From Actinomycetospora sp. TBRC 11914 (GTDB taxonomy: Bacteria > Actinomycetota > Actinomycetes > Mycobacteriales > Pseudonocardiaceae), in assembly GCF_012933465.1 (NCBI RefSeq), contig NZ_JABBND010000017.1:106887-170886 (forward strand): DNA of 64,000 bases. Direction: 5' to 3'. The notes beneath the pieces are model-generated. The model did no database searches and was not told where the DNA came from. It saw nothing but the letters and a program-made list of their open reading frames with translations. Below, piece after piece: positions 32,473 through 40,719 of this stretch (its first letter is position 1; each line of letters starts with the position of its first letter). Made by a program: the position numbers and the translations under genes.

Positions 32473-33690
32473 TCATGACGAACCTCCGGTCACGGCCTTC
32501 TCCTCGAACAGGGCACGCACGGCCTCGTCGTCGAGGCCGAGCACGTCGGTGAGCACCGTGGCGGTGTCGGCGGCGATCCCGCCGGCCGGACGGCCGGGAC
32601 GGACCTCGGCGTCGCGGAAGCGGAACGGGGCCACCGGCAGCAGCACCTCGCCGTGACCGGGCTGGTCGACCGGCGCGAGGGTGCCGCGGGCGACGAGGTG
32701 CGGATCGTCGAGGTTCTCGCGGACCCCGCGCACCCGCGCCGCCGAGAGCCCGTGGGCGGTGAGGTGCTCGACGAGCGCGTCGGCGGTCGGCCAGCCCGAC
32801 GCCCAGGCCTCGATGCGGTCGTAGAGCGGGCCGGGATCGGCGACGCGCGCGGCCACCGTCGGGTAGGCCTCGAGCAGGTCCGGCGCGTCCATCGCCAGCG
32901 TCAGCCGCTCGAAGAACACGTCCCCGCTCATGCCGTAGGCGAGGTGGCTGCCGTCGGCCGCGGTGGCCACCCCGGAGGGCACGCTGGTGGTGTGGCGGGT
33001 GCCGTAGCGCCCCCGCACCGCCTCGCCGCCGGTGAACGCCCCCGCCGCGGGCTGCTGGTCGATCATCGCGAACAGCGAGTCGAACGCGGAGACGTCGACG
33101 TGCGTGCCGGTGCCGGTGCGCTCGCGGCGGTACAGCGCGGCGCCGATCGCGGCGAGCCCGTGCACCGCGGAGTTGACGTCGGCGAGCGCGGTCCCGAAGT
33201 GCATCGGCCGACCGCCCTCCTCGCCGGTCAGCGACATCAGCCCGGAGTACGCCTCGGCGACCAGGCCGAAGCCGGACAGGTGCGAGTAGGGGCCCTCGGC
33301 GCCGAACGTGGAGAGCGAGCACAGGATCGTCGTGGCGTCCCGCGCGTGGAGCACGTCCCAGCCGAGCCCGAGCCGGTCGAGCGCGCCCGGGGAGAAGTTC
33401 TCGACGACGACGTCGGCCCAGTCCGCGAGCCGCAGCGCGAGCTCGCGGCCGCGCTCGTGCTTGAGGTCCAGGCCGATCGAGCGCTTGCCGGTGTTGTACT
33501 GCACGTAGGCGCTCGAGAGGTGGTCCTCCGGCGGCCCGACCGGCACCGGCAGCGCCCGCATCAGGTCTCCGGACGGCTGCTCGACGCGGACCACGTCGGC
33601 GCCCATGTCGGCGAGCATCCGCGTGCAGAACGGCCCCGCGATGACGTGGCTGAGGTCGAACACCCGCAGCCCGGCGTAGGGACCGGCCAT
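32473..33690 (-). CDS. Family III CoA-transferase (CaiB/BaiF type)
   Basis: A 405-aa enzyme that moves CoA between carboxylic acids. The N-terminal signature is LRVFDLSHVIAGPFCTRMLA and GADVVRVEQPSGD, then NTGKRSIGLDLKHERGREL. The catalytic aspartate is in GTALADVNSAVHGLAAIGAA. The family fold continues to the end (LGLDDEAVRALFEEKAV). ATG at 33690 begins the signature; a GTG six bases upstream is closer to GGAGG and is an alternative. It is the first gene of the five-gene minus-strand operon and lies next to TetR operators, so operon expression should be under TetR control. Confidence 0.92.
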   Translation of the reverse strand: MAGPYAGLRVFDLSHVIAGPFCTRMLADMGADVVRVEQPSGDLMRALPVPVGPPEDHLSSAYVQYNTGKRSIGLDLKHERGRELALRLADWADVVVENFSPGALDRLGLGWDVLHARDATTILCSLSTFGAEGPYSHLSGFGLVAEAYSGLMSLTGEEGGRPMHFGTALADVNSAVHGLAAIGAALYRRERTGTGTHVDVSAFDSLFAMIDQQPAAGAFTGGEAVRGRYGTRHTTSVPSGVATAADGSHLAYGMSGDVFFERLTLAMDAPDLLEAYPTVAARVADPGPLYDRIEAWASGWPTADALVEHLTAHGLSAARVRGVRENLDDPHLVARGTLAPVDQPGHGEVLLPVAPFRFRDAEVRPGRPAGGIAADTATVLTDVLGLDDEAVRALFEEKAVTGGSS

Positions 33691-33717
33691 GGTCACCCCC
33701 ACCTCCGTCGGTGCCGC

Positions 33718-33787
33718 CTGAACGAGCGTTCAGCGCAAGTTATGCCTGTCGAGCTGCGGTGACAACCCCCGCTTGAACAACCGTTCA
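33718..33787. promoter_or_regulatory. Two TetR operators between the CoA operon and tetR
   Basis: CTGAACGAGCGTTCAG (33718-33733) and TGAACAACCGTTCA (33774-33787) share the form TGAAC-N4-GTTCA. The first is 28 bp from the CoA-transferase start; the second is 22 bp before the tetR GTG. Paired sites in a divergent promoter show that the regulator very probably represses both itself and the operon, presumably released by an acyl-CoA. Confidence 0.85.
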
Positions 33788-33809
33788 GCGGCGGGCAGAG
33801 TGTGCTGCC

Positions 33810-34445
33810 GTGACCGGAGCCGTGCGCGGGAGGACCGACCTCCCGCCGACGACGCTCGTCCTGCCCGGGGACGACCCGGTGGCGGCGACGCTGCTCGCCG
33901 CCGCCGTCGAGGTGATGGCGGCGCAGGGCTACCACGGCACGTCCGTCCGCGAGATCGCCGCGGCGGCGGGCACCAGCCCCGGGCTGCTCTACCAGTACTT
34001 CGCCTCGAAGGCGGCGCTGCTCGAGACGATGCTCGACCGCGGGATGGACGTCCTGATCGCCGCCACCGAGGAGGCGCTCGACGCGGCCGGGGACGACCCG
34101 GCGGCCCGGCTGCGCGCGGTGGTCGGGGCACACGTGCGGGTCCACCTCGACTCGCAGCGCGAGAGCCTGCTCGGCAACAGCGAGCTCCGGTCGCTCGCCG
34201 GCGGGGCCCGCTCGGGCGTGGTCGCCAAGCGCGACGTCCAGCAGCGCACCTTCGAGCGGGTGGTGCGCGACGGCGTGCGGCGCGGCGCCTTCGCCACCGA
34301 GCACCCCCGCGAGGCCGCACGGGCCATCACCACCGCGTGCACCGCGGTCGCGGCCTGGTTCCGGCCCGGCGGGGAGCTCGACGCCGAGGAGATCGTCGCG
34401 CGCTACCAGGACGTCGCGCTGGACACCGTGCGGTGGTCCCCGTGA
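33810..34445 (+). CDS. TetR family repressor of the CoA cluster
   Basis: A 211-aa TetR protein. Residues about 24-70 form the DNA-binding domain (LLAAAVEVMAAQGYHGTSVR, EIAAAAGTSPGLLYQYFASK and AALLETMLD). The ligand domain is helical with no close relation I can name. The 20-residue leader before the helix-turn-helix contains no special motif. GTG at 33810 has no clear ribosome site and may be read from a leaderless message. Its promoter carries one TGAAC-N4-GTTCA operator and the divergent operon another. Its stop overlaps the start of the kinase-like gene (GTGA). Its target therefore includes both arms of this locus. Confidence 0.9.
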   Translation: MTGAVRGRTDLPPTTLVLPGDDPVAATLLAAAVEVMAAQGYHGTSVREIAAAAGTSPGLLYQYFASKAALLETMLDRGMDVLIAATEEALDAAGDDPAARLRAVVGAHVRVHLDSQRESLLGNSELRSLAGGARSGVVAKRDVQQRTFERVVRDGVRRGAFATEHPREAARAITTACTAVAAWFRPGGELDAEEIVARYQDVALDTVRWSP

Positions 34446-35773
34446 CGGCGGAGCTGGCCGCCGCCCTCGAGCACGTCCTGCGCGCCGGCCCAGTCACCGG
34501 CCTGCGGCGGCTCACCGCGGGCGCGAGCCGGGAGACGTGGGTGTTCGACGCCGGCGACGTCCCGCTGGTGCTGCGCCGCGACCCGCCGGCGCGTCAGGAC
34601 CCCGCGGTGATGGCCCGCGAGGCGGCGTGCCTGCGCGCCGCGGCCGCGCACGGGGTCCCGGTGCCCGGGCTGCGCGGCGCGGGCGACGGCACCGACGGTG
34701 TCGGCAGCCCCTACCTGGTGATGGACCGCGTCGCGGGGGAGACGCTCGCGCCCCGGCTGCTGCGCGAGGACCGCTACGCCGCGGCCCGGCGCGGGCTGCC
34801 CCGTGAGCTCGGCCGGGTCCTCGCACGGATCCACGCCGTCCCGGTCGCCGCCGTCCCCGGCCTCGTGGCGACCGACCGGCTCGCCGAGCTGCGCGCGACC
34901 CACGACGGCTTCGGCGAGGCGCGGCCCGCCGTCGAGCTGGCGCTGCGGTGGCTCGCCGACCACCGGCCCGACCCGGTCGGGACGACGCTGGTGCACGGCG
35001 ATTTCCGCAACGGCAACCTCGTCGTCGGGACCGACGGGCTGCGGGCGGTGCTCGACTGGGAGCTCGCCCGGGCCGGCGATCCCCGCGAGGACCTCGGCTG
35101 GCTCTGCGCGAAGGTCTGGCGGTTCGGCGCCGCGGCACCCGTCGGCGGGTTCGGGCCCCGCGAGGAGCTGTTCGACGGCTACGCCGAGGTCGCGGGCGCG
35201 CGGCCCGACCCCGTCGCCGTGCACTGGTGGGAGGTGTTCGCCGCCGTGCACTGGGCGGTCATCTGCCGGGTGCAGGCCCAGCGGCACCTGTCCGGCGGCG
35301 AGGAGTCGGTGGAGCTCGCGGTCCTCGGCCGGCGCGCGGCCGAGGCGGAGCACGACGCGCTGCTCGCACTCGGGCTCACCGAGGCGGTCCCCGTGCCCGA
35401 CCCGCTCGCGTCGGACCTCGGGCCGGCGGCCGACGTGCTGGCCGAGCGCCCCACCGCCGACGAGCTGCTCGCCGCCGTGACGACGTTCCTGCGCACCGAG
35501 GCCGGCGGCGACGAGCGCACCCGCTACCTCGCGAGGGTCGCGGCCACGGCGGTGGCCGCGGTCCGCCGCGAGCTGCGCGTGGGGGAGACCGAGCGGGCGG
35601 CGCACGCCGCGCGCCTGGCCGCGCTGGGGTGCCGCGACGACGCCGAGCTCGCCGCGGGCCTGCGCGACGGCACGCTCGACGCCGGGGCGCCCGCCGTCGT
35701 CGAGGCGGTGCGGGCCGCGACGACGGCCCGGGTGACGATGAGCAATCCCCGCTACCTCGCGGCGCCGCCGTGA
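34442..35773 (+). CDS. APH-family phosphotransferase with C-terminal DUF6285-like domain
   Basis: A 443-aa protein. The N-terminal 330 residues are an aminoglycoside-phosphotransferase-type kinase: GASRETWVFDAGDVPLVLRR, the catalytic loop LVHGDFRNGNLVV and the metal-binding VLDWELARAGDPREDLGWL. The C-terminal 110 residues (ADVLAERPTADELLAAVTTF and on) resemble DUF6285. In CoA-dependent catabolism this kinase family phosphorylates hydroxyacyl-CoAs, as in LvaA of levulinate use and the kinase half of human ACAD10/11. Its partner there is an acyl-CoA dehydrogenase-like enzyme, and one lies in the facing operon. So a hydroxyacyl-CoA kinase is a better guess than antibiotic resistance. GTG at 34442 is coupled to tetR. 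Confidence 0.87.
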   Translation: MTAELAAALEHVLRAGPVTGLRRLTAGASRETWVFDAGDVPLVLRRDPPARQDPAVMAREAACLRAAAAHGVPVPGLRGAGDGTDGVGSPYLVMDRVAGETLAPRLLREDRYAAARRGLPRELGRVLARIHAVPVAAVPGLVATDRLAELRATHDGFGEARPAVELALRWLADHRPDPVGTTLVHGDFRNGNLVVGTDGLRAVLDWELARAGDPREDLGWLCAKVWRFGAAAPVGGFGPREELFDGYAEVAGARPDPVAVHWWEVFAAVHWAVICRVQAQRHLSGGEESVELAVLGRRAAEAEHDALLALGLTEAVPVPDPLASDLGPAADVLAERPTADELLAAVTTFLRTEAGGDERTRYLARVAATAVAAVRRELRVGETERAAHAARLAALGCRDDAELAAGLRDGTLDAGAPAVVEAVRAATTARVTMSNPRYLAAPP

Positions 35774-35801
35774 GGACCGACCGGACAGCCAGGAGGACCA
35801 C

Positions 35802-36770
35802 GTGCGTGCGGTACAGGTGACGCGACCGGACGGACCCGGGGCCCTCGAGGTCACCGAGGTCGACGAGCCGGTGCGCGGTGACGACGACGTCCTCGTCGAG
35901 GTGCACGCCGTCGGGATCAACTTCCCCGACGTCCTGCTCACCCGCGGCGCCTACCAGTACAAGCCGGAGATGCCGTTCGTGCTCGGCGGCGAGGTCGGCG
36001 GTGTCGTGCTCTCCGCGCCCGCGGGCTCGTCGTTCTCCCCGGGCGACCGGGTCGCGGCCACCAGCACGATCGGGGGGCTCGCGGAGCGGGTCACCGCGGC
36101 GGAGACGCTCACCTTCCCGCTGCCCGACGCGGTCGACCTCGACGCGGCCGCCTGCCTGCCGATGAACTACCTGACGATGTCGTTCGGCCTCGTCACCCGC
36201 GGCGGGTTGCAGGCCGGGGAGACCGTGCTCGTCCACGGCGCCGCCGGCGGGATCGGCACCGCGACGATCCAGCTCGCGGTCGCGCTCGGCGCGCGGGTCA
36301 TCGCGGTCGCGTCGTCGCCGGACAAGCAGGACCTCGCCCGCCGCGCCGGGGCCCACGAGACCGTGCCCGCCGACGGGTTCAAGGACGCCGTCGCCGAGCT
36401 GACCGGCGGGAAGGGCGTCGACGTCGTCGTCGACCCGGTGGGCGGCGACCGGTTCACCGACTCGCTGCGCAGCCTCGCGCCCCTCGGCCGGCTGCTCGTC
36501 ATCGGCTTCACCGCGGGCGAGATCCCGACGGTGAAGGTGAACCGGCTGCTGCTGAACAACCTCGACGTCCGCGGGGTCGGGTGGGGCGCCTACGCGCTCC
36601 CGCGGCCCGGGTACGCGCGGGCGGAGTGGGACCGGCTGTGGCCGATGCTGTCCTCGGGCGCGCTGGCACCGCCGGTCAGCGCCCGCCGCCCCCTCTCCGA
36701 GGCCGGGGCGGCCGTCGCGCTGCTCGAGGACCGTCAGGTGCTCGGCCGGGTGGTGGTGACGCCGCGCTGA
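35802..36770 (+). CDS. NADPH:quinone oxidoreductase (zinc-independent MDR)
   Basis: A 322-aa medium-chain reductase. It starts MRAVQVTRPDGPGALEVTEV with the GroES-like domain, GINFPDVLLTRGAYQYKPEM and VLGGEVGGVV. The cofactor motif is VLVHGAAGGIGTATIQLAVA (AAGGIG, NADPH type). The zinc-binding Cys residues of alcohol dehydrogenases are absent, placing it with quinone reductases and enoyl reductases (LVIGFTAGEIPTVKVNRLLL). It may reduce an enone or enoyl-CoA in the local pathway. GTG at 35802 follows AGGAGGACC. It lies 28 bp after the kinase gene and is probably the third gene of the tetR operon. Confidence 0.9.
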   Translation: MRAVQVTRPDGPGALEVTEVDEPVRGDDDVLVEVHAVGINFPDVLLTRGAYQYKPEMPFVLGGEVGGVVLSAPAGSSFSPGDRVAATSTIGGLAERVTAAETLTFPLPDAVDLDAAACLPMNYLTMSFGLVTRGGLQAGETVLVHGAAGGIGTATIQLAVALGARVIAVASSPDKQDLARRAGAHETVPADGFKDAVAELTGGKGVDVVVDPVGGDRFTDSLRSLAPLGRLLVIGFTAGEIPTVKVNRLLLNNLDVRGVGWGAYALPRPGYARAEWDRLWPMLSSGALAPPVSARRPLSEAGAAVALLEDRQVLGRVVVTPR

Positions 36771-36809
36771 GCCGGGTTGTCGGTCGCGGCCCGGGGGAAT
36801 CCCCAGGTC

Positions 36810-37949
36810 ATGTCGGTGTCGCGACGGGTCGACCGCTTCCAGCGGGAGCACCGCTGGGCCGGGTTCCCGCTGGCGGTCGTCTACAAGTTCGTGGACGACC
36901 TCGGCAGCTACCAGGCGGCCCTGCTCACCTACTACGCGTTCGTGTCGCTGTTCCCCCTGCTGCTGCTGGCCGTCACGGTCCTCGGGTACCTGCTCGCGGG
37001 TGACCCGGCCGCGCAGCAGGCGGTGCTCGGCTCGGCCCTGCGCAACTTCCCGGTCGTCGGTCAGGAGATCGGCGACAACGTCCACGCGCTGCACGGCAAC
37101 GCGTGGGGCCTGGTGTTCGGCATCGCGGTGAGCGTCTACGGCGGGCTGGGCGTCACGCAGGCCGCCGTCACCACCATGTGCCAGGTGTGGGCGATCCCCG
37201 TCGCGGAGCGCCCGGCGCTGCCGGTCGCCTACGGACGCGGTGCCGCGGTGCTGGTCGTCGTCGGCGGCGGCGTCCTGCTGACGACGGCGCTCTCGGGTCT
37301 CACCACCGCGGTGGGCGCCTCGGTGCCCGGATGGGCCGCGGGCGCGGTCGGGCGGACGGTGCCGGTGCTCGTCGCCGTCGTCATCAACACCGGGCTCTTC
37401 CTCGCCGGCTACCGGCTGCTGACCCCGCGGCGGCTCACCCCGCGCCGGCTCCTGCCCGGTGCCGTCGTCGCGGCCGTGGCGTGGCAGGCGCTGCAGCTCG
37501 TGGGCACGTACCTGATCGGGCACCAGCTGCAGGGGTCGAGCGCGAGCTACGGGCTCTTCGGGATCGTGCTCGGGCTGCTGTTCTGGCTCTACCTCGGCGC
37601 CGTGATCTTCCTCGTGGGGGCGCAGATCAACGCCGTCCGCGTGCTGCGGCTCGCGCCGCGCAGCCTGCTCTCCATCGCCTTCCCCGACGACCGCGCCGTC
37701 ACCCGGGCCGACCGCCGCGCCTATCGCGCCTACGCCGCGAGCCAGCGTCGCAAGACGTTCCAGACGGTGGCCGTCGACTTCCACCCCGACCGGGCGACCG
37801 GGCCCGGCCCCGGGACGGACACCGGCCAGATGTCGTTCGAGGAACTGCTGGGCGAACGGGACGCGGAGCGGCGCCGGACGCGCCGGCACCCGCGGTGGCT
37901 CCCGCACCGTCCGTCAGCGGCGACGCCACCGACGCGCCAGGACTCCTGA
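36810..37949 (+). CDS. YihY/virulence factor BrkB family membrane protein
   Basis: A 379-aa polytopic protein. After a short cytosolic start it has the family's opening YQAALLTYYAFVSLFPLLLL, then VYGGLGVTQAAVTTMCQVWA and the C-terminal SASYGLFGIVLGLLFWLYLG-AVIFLVGAQINAV. Six membrane helices are visible, and a basic cytosolic tail of about 100 residues (RRAYRAYAASQRRKTFQTVA and on). The role is unknown despite the old RNase BN label. ATG at 36810 is preferred over an upstream TTG since it follows GGGGGAAT. Its last 36 bp overlap the 3' end of a convergent gene. Confidence 0.9.
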   Translation: MSVSRRVDRFQREHRWAGFPLAVVYKFVDDLGSYQAALLTYYAFVSLFPLLLLAVTVLGYLLAGDPAAQQAVLGSALRNFPVVGQEIGDNVHALHGNAWGLVFGIAVSVYGGLGVTQAAVTTMCQVWAIPVAERPALPVAYGRGAAVLVVVGGGVLLTTALSGLTTAVGASVPGWAAGAVGRTVPVLVAVVINTGLFLAGYRLLTPRRLTPRRLLPGAVVAAVAWQALQLVGTYLIGHQLQGSSASYGLFGIVLGLLFWLYLGAVIFLVGAQINAVRVLRLAPRSLLSIAFPDDRAVTRADRRAYRAYAASQRRKTFQTVAVDFHPDRATGPGPGTDTGQMSFEELLGERDAERRRTRRHPRWLPHRPSAATPPTRQDS

Positions 37950-38549
37950 CCTGGTGGTGCGGGCGGGCCGGTCCTGCGACCGGCGGACCCACTCGGGCAT
38001 CCGGGCGGCCACGACGCCCTCGACCTCGTCGACCCGCGTCCGCAGCAGCGCCCCGGCCGCGCCGGGCTCGGTGCCGAGCAGGCGGGCGAGCGTGCGCGGC
38101 GGGACCTCGGAGCGCAGCACCGGGACGCCGTAGCGCCGGGACAGGACGGCGCGCTGCTCGGTCGGGATGACCGGTCCGGTGACGAGGAAGCGGGGGTAGC
38201 CGTGCGAGGCCCGCCACCCGCGCGTGCCTTCGACGACCTGCCCCCACAGCGCGACCGCGCCGAGCACCTCGTGGTCGGACGGTCCCCACTCCAGCACCCG
38301 CGGGTCGGCCACCGCGTAGAGGCCGCAGCCGCAGCGGTCGCCGGGCGGTGAGTGGTCCCGCGACCCGCACGAGGCGACCAGGGGACGACGCGCAGGCCAC
38401 GCCGACCCCGCGAGCGGGGCGATCAGCTCGGCACGGCGCTGCGCGCGCCGCCCGATGCGCCAGGTCCGCCAGCCGAGCACCGCGTCGGGGACGTCCGGGA
38501 CGGTCGCGCCCTCACGGCGCGGTGCCGCCGGTGGGAGGGGGAGCGTCAC
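37914..38549 (-). CDS. Hypothetical protein with PPxxxCxCGLYA motif
   Basis: A 211-aa soluble protein of unknown function. It has a widespread actinobacterial pattern: GWRTWRIGRRAQRRAELIAP near the start, then RPLVASCGSRDHSPPGDRCG and CGLYAVADPRVLEW (Cys residues that might hold a metal), GAVALWGQVVEGTRGWRASH, and GYPRFLVTGPV. Proteins of this kind are annotated only as hypothetical. GTG at 38549 overlaps the stop of a 54-aa gene (GTGA). The 3' end overlaps the convergent YihY gene by 36 bp. Confidence 0.75.
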   Translation of the reverse strand: MTLPLPPAAPRREGATVPDVPDAVLGWRTWRIGRRAQRRAELIAPLAGSAWPARRPLVASCGSRDHSPPGDRCGCGLYAVADPRVLEWGPSDHEVLGAVALWGQVVEGTRGWRASHGYPRFLVTGPVIPTEQRAVLSRRYGVPVLRSEVPPRTLARLLGTEPGAAGALLRTRVDEVEGVVAARMPEWVRRSQDRPARTTRSGVLARRWRRR

Positions 38550-38710
38550 GCGTGGTCGGAACGCGCGATCTCGACGGTGTCCCGCTCGGTCGCCGGGGTC
38601 CGCGGGGCCCGCTCGGCGGCCGTGGGCTCGTGCGTCGGGGCGGCGTCGCCCGGTACGGGCGAGGTGGCCGGTTCCGCGGTGAAGCGGCGGCGGACGGGAC
38701 CGATCTGCAT
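38546..38710 (-). CDS. Small hypothetical protein (54 aa)
   Basis: An ATG at 38710 opens a 54-codon frame: MQIGPVRRRFTAEPATSPVP at the start and RDTVEIARSDHA at the end. The composition is hydrophilic and rich in Ala, Pro and Thr, with no motif. It is supported by its four-base overlap (GTGA) with the next gene, the normal coupling seen throughout this window, and by third-position GC. A weak purine stretch lies upstream. It may be a disordered partner of the 211-aa protein. Confidence 0.5.
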   Translation of the reverse strand: MQIGPVRRRFTAEPATSPVPGDAAPTHEPTAAERAPRTPATERDTVEIARSDHA

Positions 38711-38757
38711 GGGAGTCACGCTGCCACCCCAGAGGTCGCGGGACCAGGGTCCGGACG

Positions 38758-38784
38758 GGCCCCGGCGGCGCGGAGCGCCGGGCG
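38758..38784 (-). terminator. Possible terminator hairpin
   Basis: GCCCCGGCG and CGCCGGGC flank a short loop between the small protein gene and the minus-strand gene ending at 38808. It could end that transcript. All sequence here is GC-rich, so chance pairing is easy. Confidence 0.35.
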
Positions 38785-38807
38785 GTCCGGGGGCGCCCGG
38801 CGTCGTC

Positions 38808-39209
38808 TCAGCTGGCGGAATCGGTGACCGAGTCGACGAGGAGCGCGGTCCGGACGGGGACGCCGTCGATCTCGCGGGGCAGGTACCGGGCGTCGGGGTC
38901 CGCGGTCGCGATGACGAGCGCGTCGACGGCCGGGTGGGCGGCGTAGCGGCGCAGCCGCTCGGCGAGCGCGGCGGTGACCCCGCCCGGCGCCAGGACGACC
39001 CCGACCGACGCCTCGACGCGCGGGAACGGCTCGGCGACGAGCAGCGACAGGCGCTCCCCGCCGTCGAGGGAGAAGTTCGTGAGCGTGACCAGCCCCGCGC
39101 CGGCCAGCAGCAGGGCGATCATCCCGAGGACCGAGGCGGAGTCGAGGTGGGTGAATGCCGCGCCCTCGATGAGTTCGACGACCCGCTGGGCCAGTGGTTC
39201 CGCGTACAT
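38808..39209 (-). CDS. Hypothetical protein with one hydrophobic segment
   Basis: A 133-aa protein I do not recognise. It starts MYAEPLAQRVVELIEGAAFT, has one hydrophobic stretch (SVLGMIALLLAGAGLVTLTN) that could be a membrane helix or buried strand, then a Rossmann-like part with VGVVLAPGGVTAALAERLRR and VDALVIATADPDARYLPREI. ATG at 39209 is preferred; a GTG at 39230 would add seven residues. GGAGGGTGG lies about 13 bp before the ATG. The gene stands alone between convergent or spaced neighbours. Codon use matches the neighbours, so it is probably real. Confidence 0.6.
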   Translation of the reverse strand: MYAEPLAQRVVELIEGAAFTHLDSASVLGMIALLLAGAGLVTLTNFSLDGGERLSLLVAEPFPRVEASVGVVLAPGGVTAALAERLRRYAAHPAVDALVIATADPDARYLPREIDGVPVRTALLVDSVTDSAS

Positions 39210-39330
39210 CCGTGCGCCACCACCCTCCACCTGCCGGGACGCGTCCGCCCCGGATCGTCACGCCGTCACTCATTGTGCGTCGAGAAACCCCTGTGGGGGA
39301 CCGCCTGTCGGTGGAACGTGGCCGCCGGAC

Positions 39331-40263
39331 CTACCCGCCGGAGGTGAGCGCGACGGCCACCTCACCGCCGAGCGCGACGTTGCCGCGGTAGACGGCGAGG
39401 TTCACCTCGAGGCTGCGGCCCGCCGTCGAGCGCCGCATCCGTTCGAGGAGGAACGGGGTCGTGGCCTGGCCGGTGACGCCCTCGGTCCCGGCGTCGCCGA
39501 GCGCCTCCTCGAGCACCCGGTCGTGCTCGGCGACGTCGAGCTGTGCGTCGGCGTCGACGGGGTTGGCCAGCAGGACGGCGCTGCGCAGCCCCAGCGCGTC
39601 GCGGGCCCGGACGACGGCGGCGGCCTCGGCGGGGGTCTCGACGCGGGCGGGCACGCCGAAGCCGGAGTCGCGGACGTAGAACCCGGGGAAGGCGTCGGTG
39701 CCGTAGCCGAGCACGGTGACGTTGAGCGTCTCGAGCCGTTCGAGGGTCGCGCCGACGTCGAGGATCGACTTCACGCCGGCGGAGACGACGAGGACCGGCA
39801 GCGCGGAGAGCGCGACGAGGTCGGCGGACTCGTCGAACGTCGTCGCGGCGCCGCGGTGTACCCCGCCGAGGCCGCCCGTGGCGAACACGCCGATGCCGGC
39901 CCGGACGGCGAGGAACGCGGTGGCGGCGACGGTGGTGCCGCCGTGGCCGCCGTGGCCGCCGTGGCCGCCGCGGGCGAGAGCCACCGGGAGGTCGCGGATG
40001 CTGACCTTGGCGACGTCGGGTGTGGTGCTCAGGCGCTCCAGCTCGGGGTCGGTGAGCCCGACCGTGGGGCGGCCGTCGACGACGCCGATCGTGGCGGGGA
40101 CGACGCCCCGGCTCCGCAGCAGCGCCTCGGCCTCGCGGGCCACCTCGAGGTTGCGGGGCCGGGGGAGACCGTGGGTCAGGATCGTCGACTCGAGCGCGAC
40201 GACGGGCCGGCCGTCCGCGACGGCCGCGCGGATCTCCTCGGACACGCTCACGGGCGGTGTCAC
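39331..40263 (-). CDS. psuG: Pseudouridine-5'-phosphate glycosidase
   Basis: A 310-aa enzyme that splits pseudouridine 5'-phosphate to uracil and ribose 5-phosphate. Family motifs are in order: VVALESTILTHGLPRPRNLE, VPATIGVVDGRPTVGLTDPE, GIGVFATGGLGGVHRGAATT, and LPVLVVSAGVKSILDVGATL, with the active-site Lys in AGVKS. The later GFYVRDSGFGVPARVETPAE is also typical. A GGHGGHGGHGG insert (three 9-bp DNA repeats) replaces a short loop before TTVAATAFLAVRAG, an unusual expansion. GTG at 40263 is preceded by GGAGGGGAGG. The kinase psuK and a nucleoside transporter, usual partners, are not next to it. Confidence 0.93.
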   Translation of the reverse strand: MTPPVSVSEEIRAAVADGRPVVALESTILTHGLPRPRNLEVAREAEALLRSRGVVPATIGVVDGRPTVGLTDPELERLSTTPDVAKVSIRDLPVALARGGHGGHGGHGGTTVAATAFLAVRAGIGVFATGGLGGVHRGAATTFDESADLVALSALPVLVVSAGVKSILDVGATLERLETLNVTVLGYGTDAFPGFYVRDSGFGVPARVETPAEAAAVVRARDALGLRSAVLLANPVDADAQLDVAEHDRVLEEALGDAGTEGVTGQATTPFLLERMRRSTAGRSLEVNLAVYRGNVALGGEVAVALTSGG

Positions 40264-40719
40264 GCGTTCCTCCCCTCCACCGGAATCGTCCCGGGAAACG
40301 GCGCGGAAATGCCGGTCGCCGCTCGTCTCCCGATTCCCCCGGAAACGCGTGCGCTCCGCTCGCTCATCGTCGGCAACCTATCTCCTGGTGCGGTCCACCG
40401 TCGGGTCGACCGAGGCCGCCACGATCGTTCTCCGGGAGCGGATCCGAGGTCCCCGCGTCCGCTCACCGGAAGAAGATCGTGGCCGCGGCCTGCACCACGC
40501 ACCGATCGGCCCGGGACGCGGCCGGGGGATCGATCGCGCGGACCGGAGGATGCGCCGCCGACGCCGGGCATCGGGGCGCAGGTGAGACCCGATCCGCCGG
40601 TTTCTCCATCAATCACGAATCGGTAACGCACGCGGGATTCCGTGCGATATACGGAGGGAAGAGCGGGCCGCCCTCGCCAGGGGCATGCCCGTCATCGTCG
40701 ATCTGTTCGGAGGCTCGCG
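40264..40719. other. 456-bp intergenic region without a supported gene
   Basis: Between the start of psuG (minus) and a membrane protein (plus) lies a divergent promoter region. It contains an inverted pair GAGCGGA (40436-40442) and TCCGCTC (40458-40464). A less GC-rich stretch at 40596-40660 holds GTTTCTCC and, 18 bp further, GGTAAC, faintly like a SigB-type promoter. No coding frame with protein character is seen. GGAGG for the next gene is at 40708-40712. Confidence 0.4.

Noticed and set aside
34442..35773. Aminoglycoside resistance gene
   Set aside because: Although it has APH motifs, the DUF6285-like tail and the CoA-pathway context fit a metabolic kinase better.
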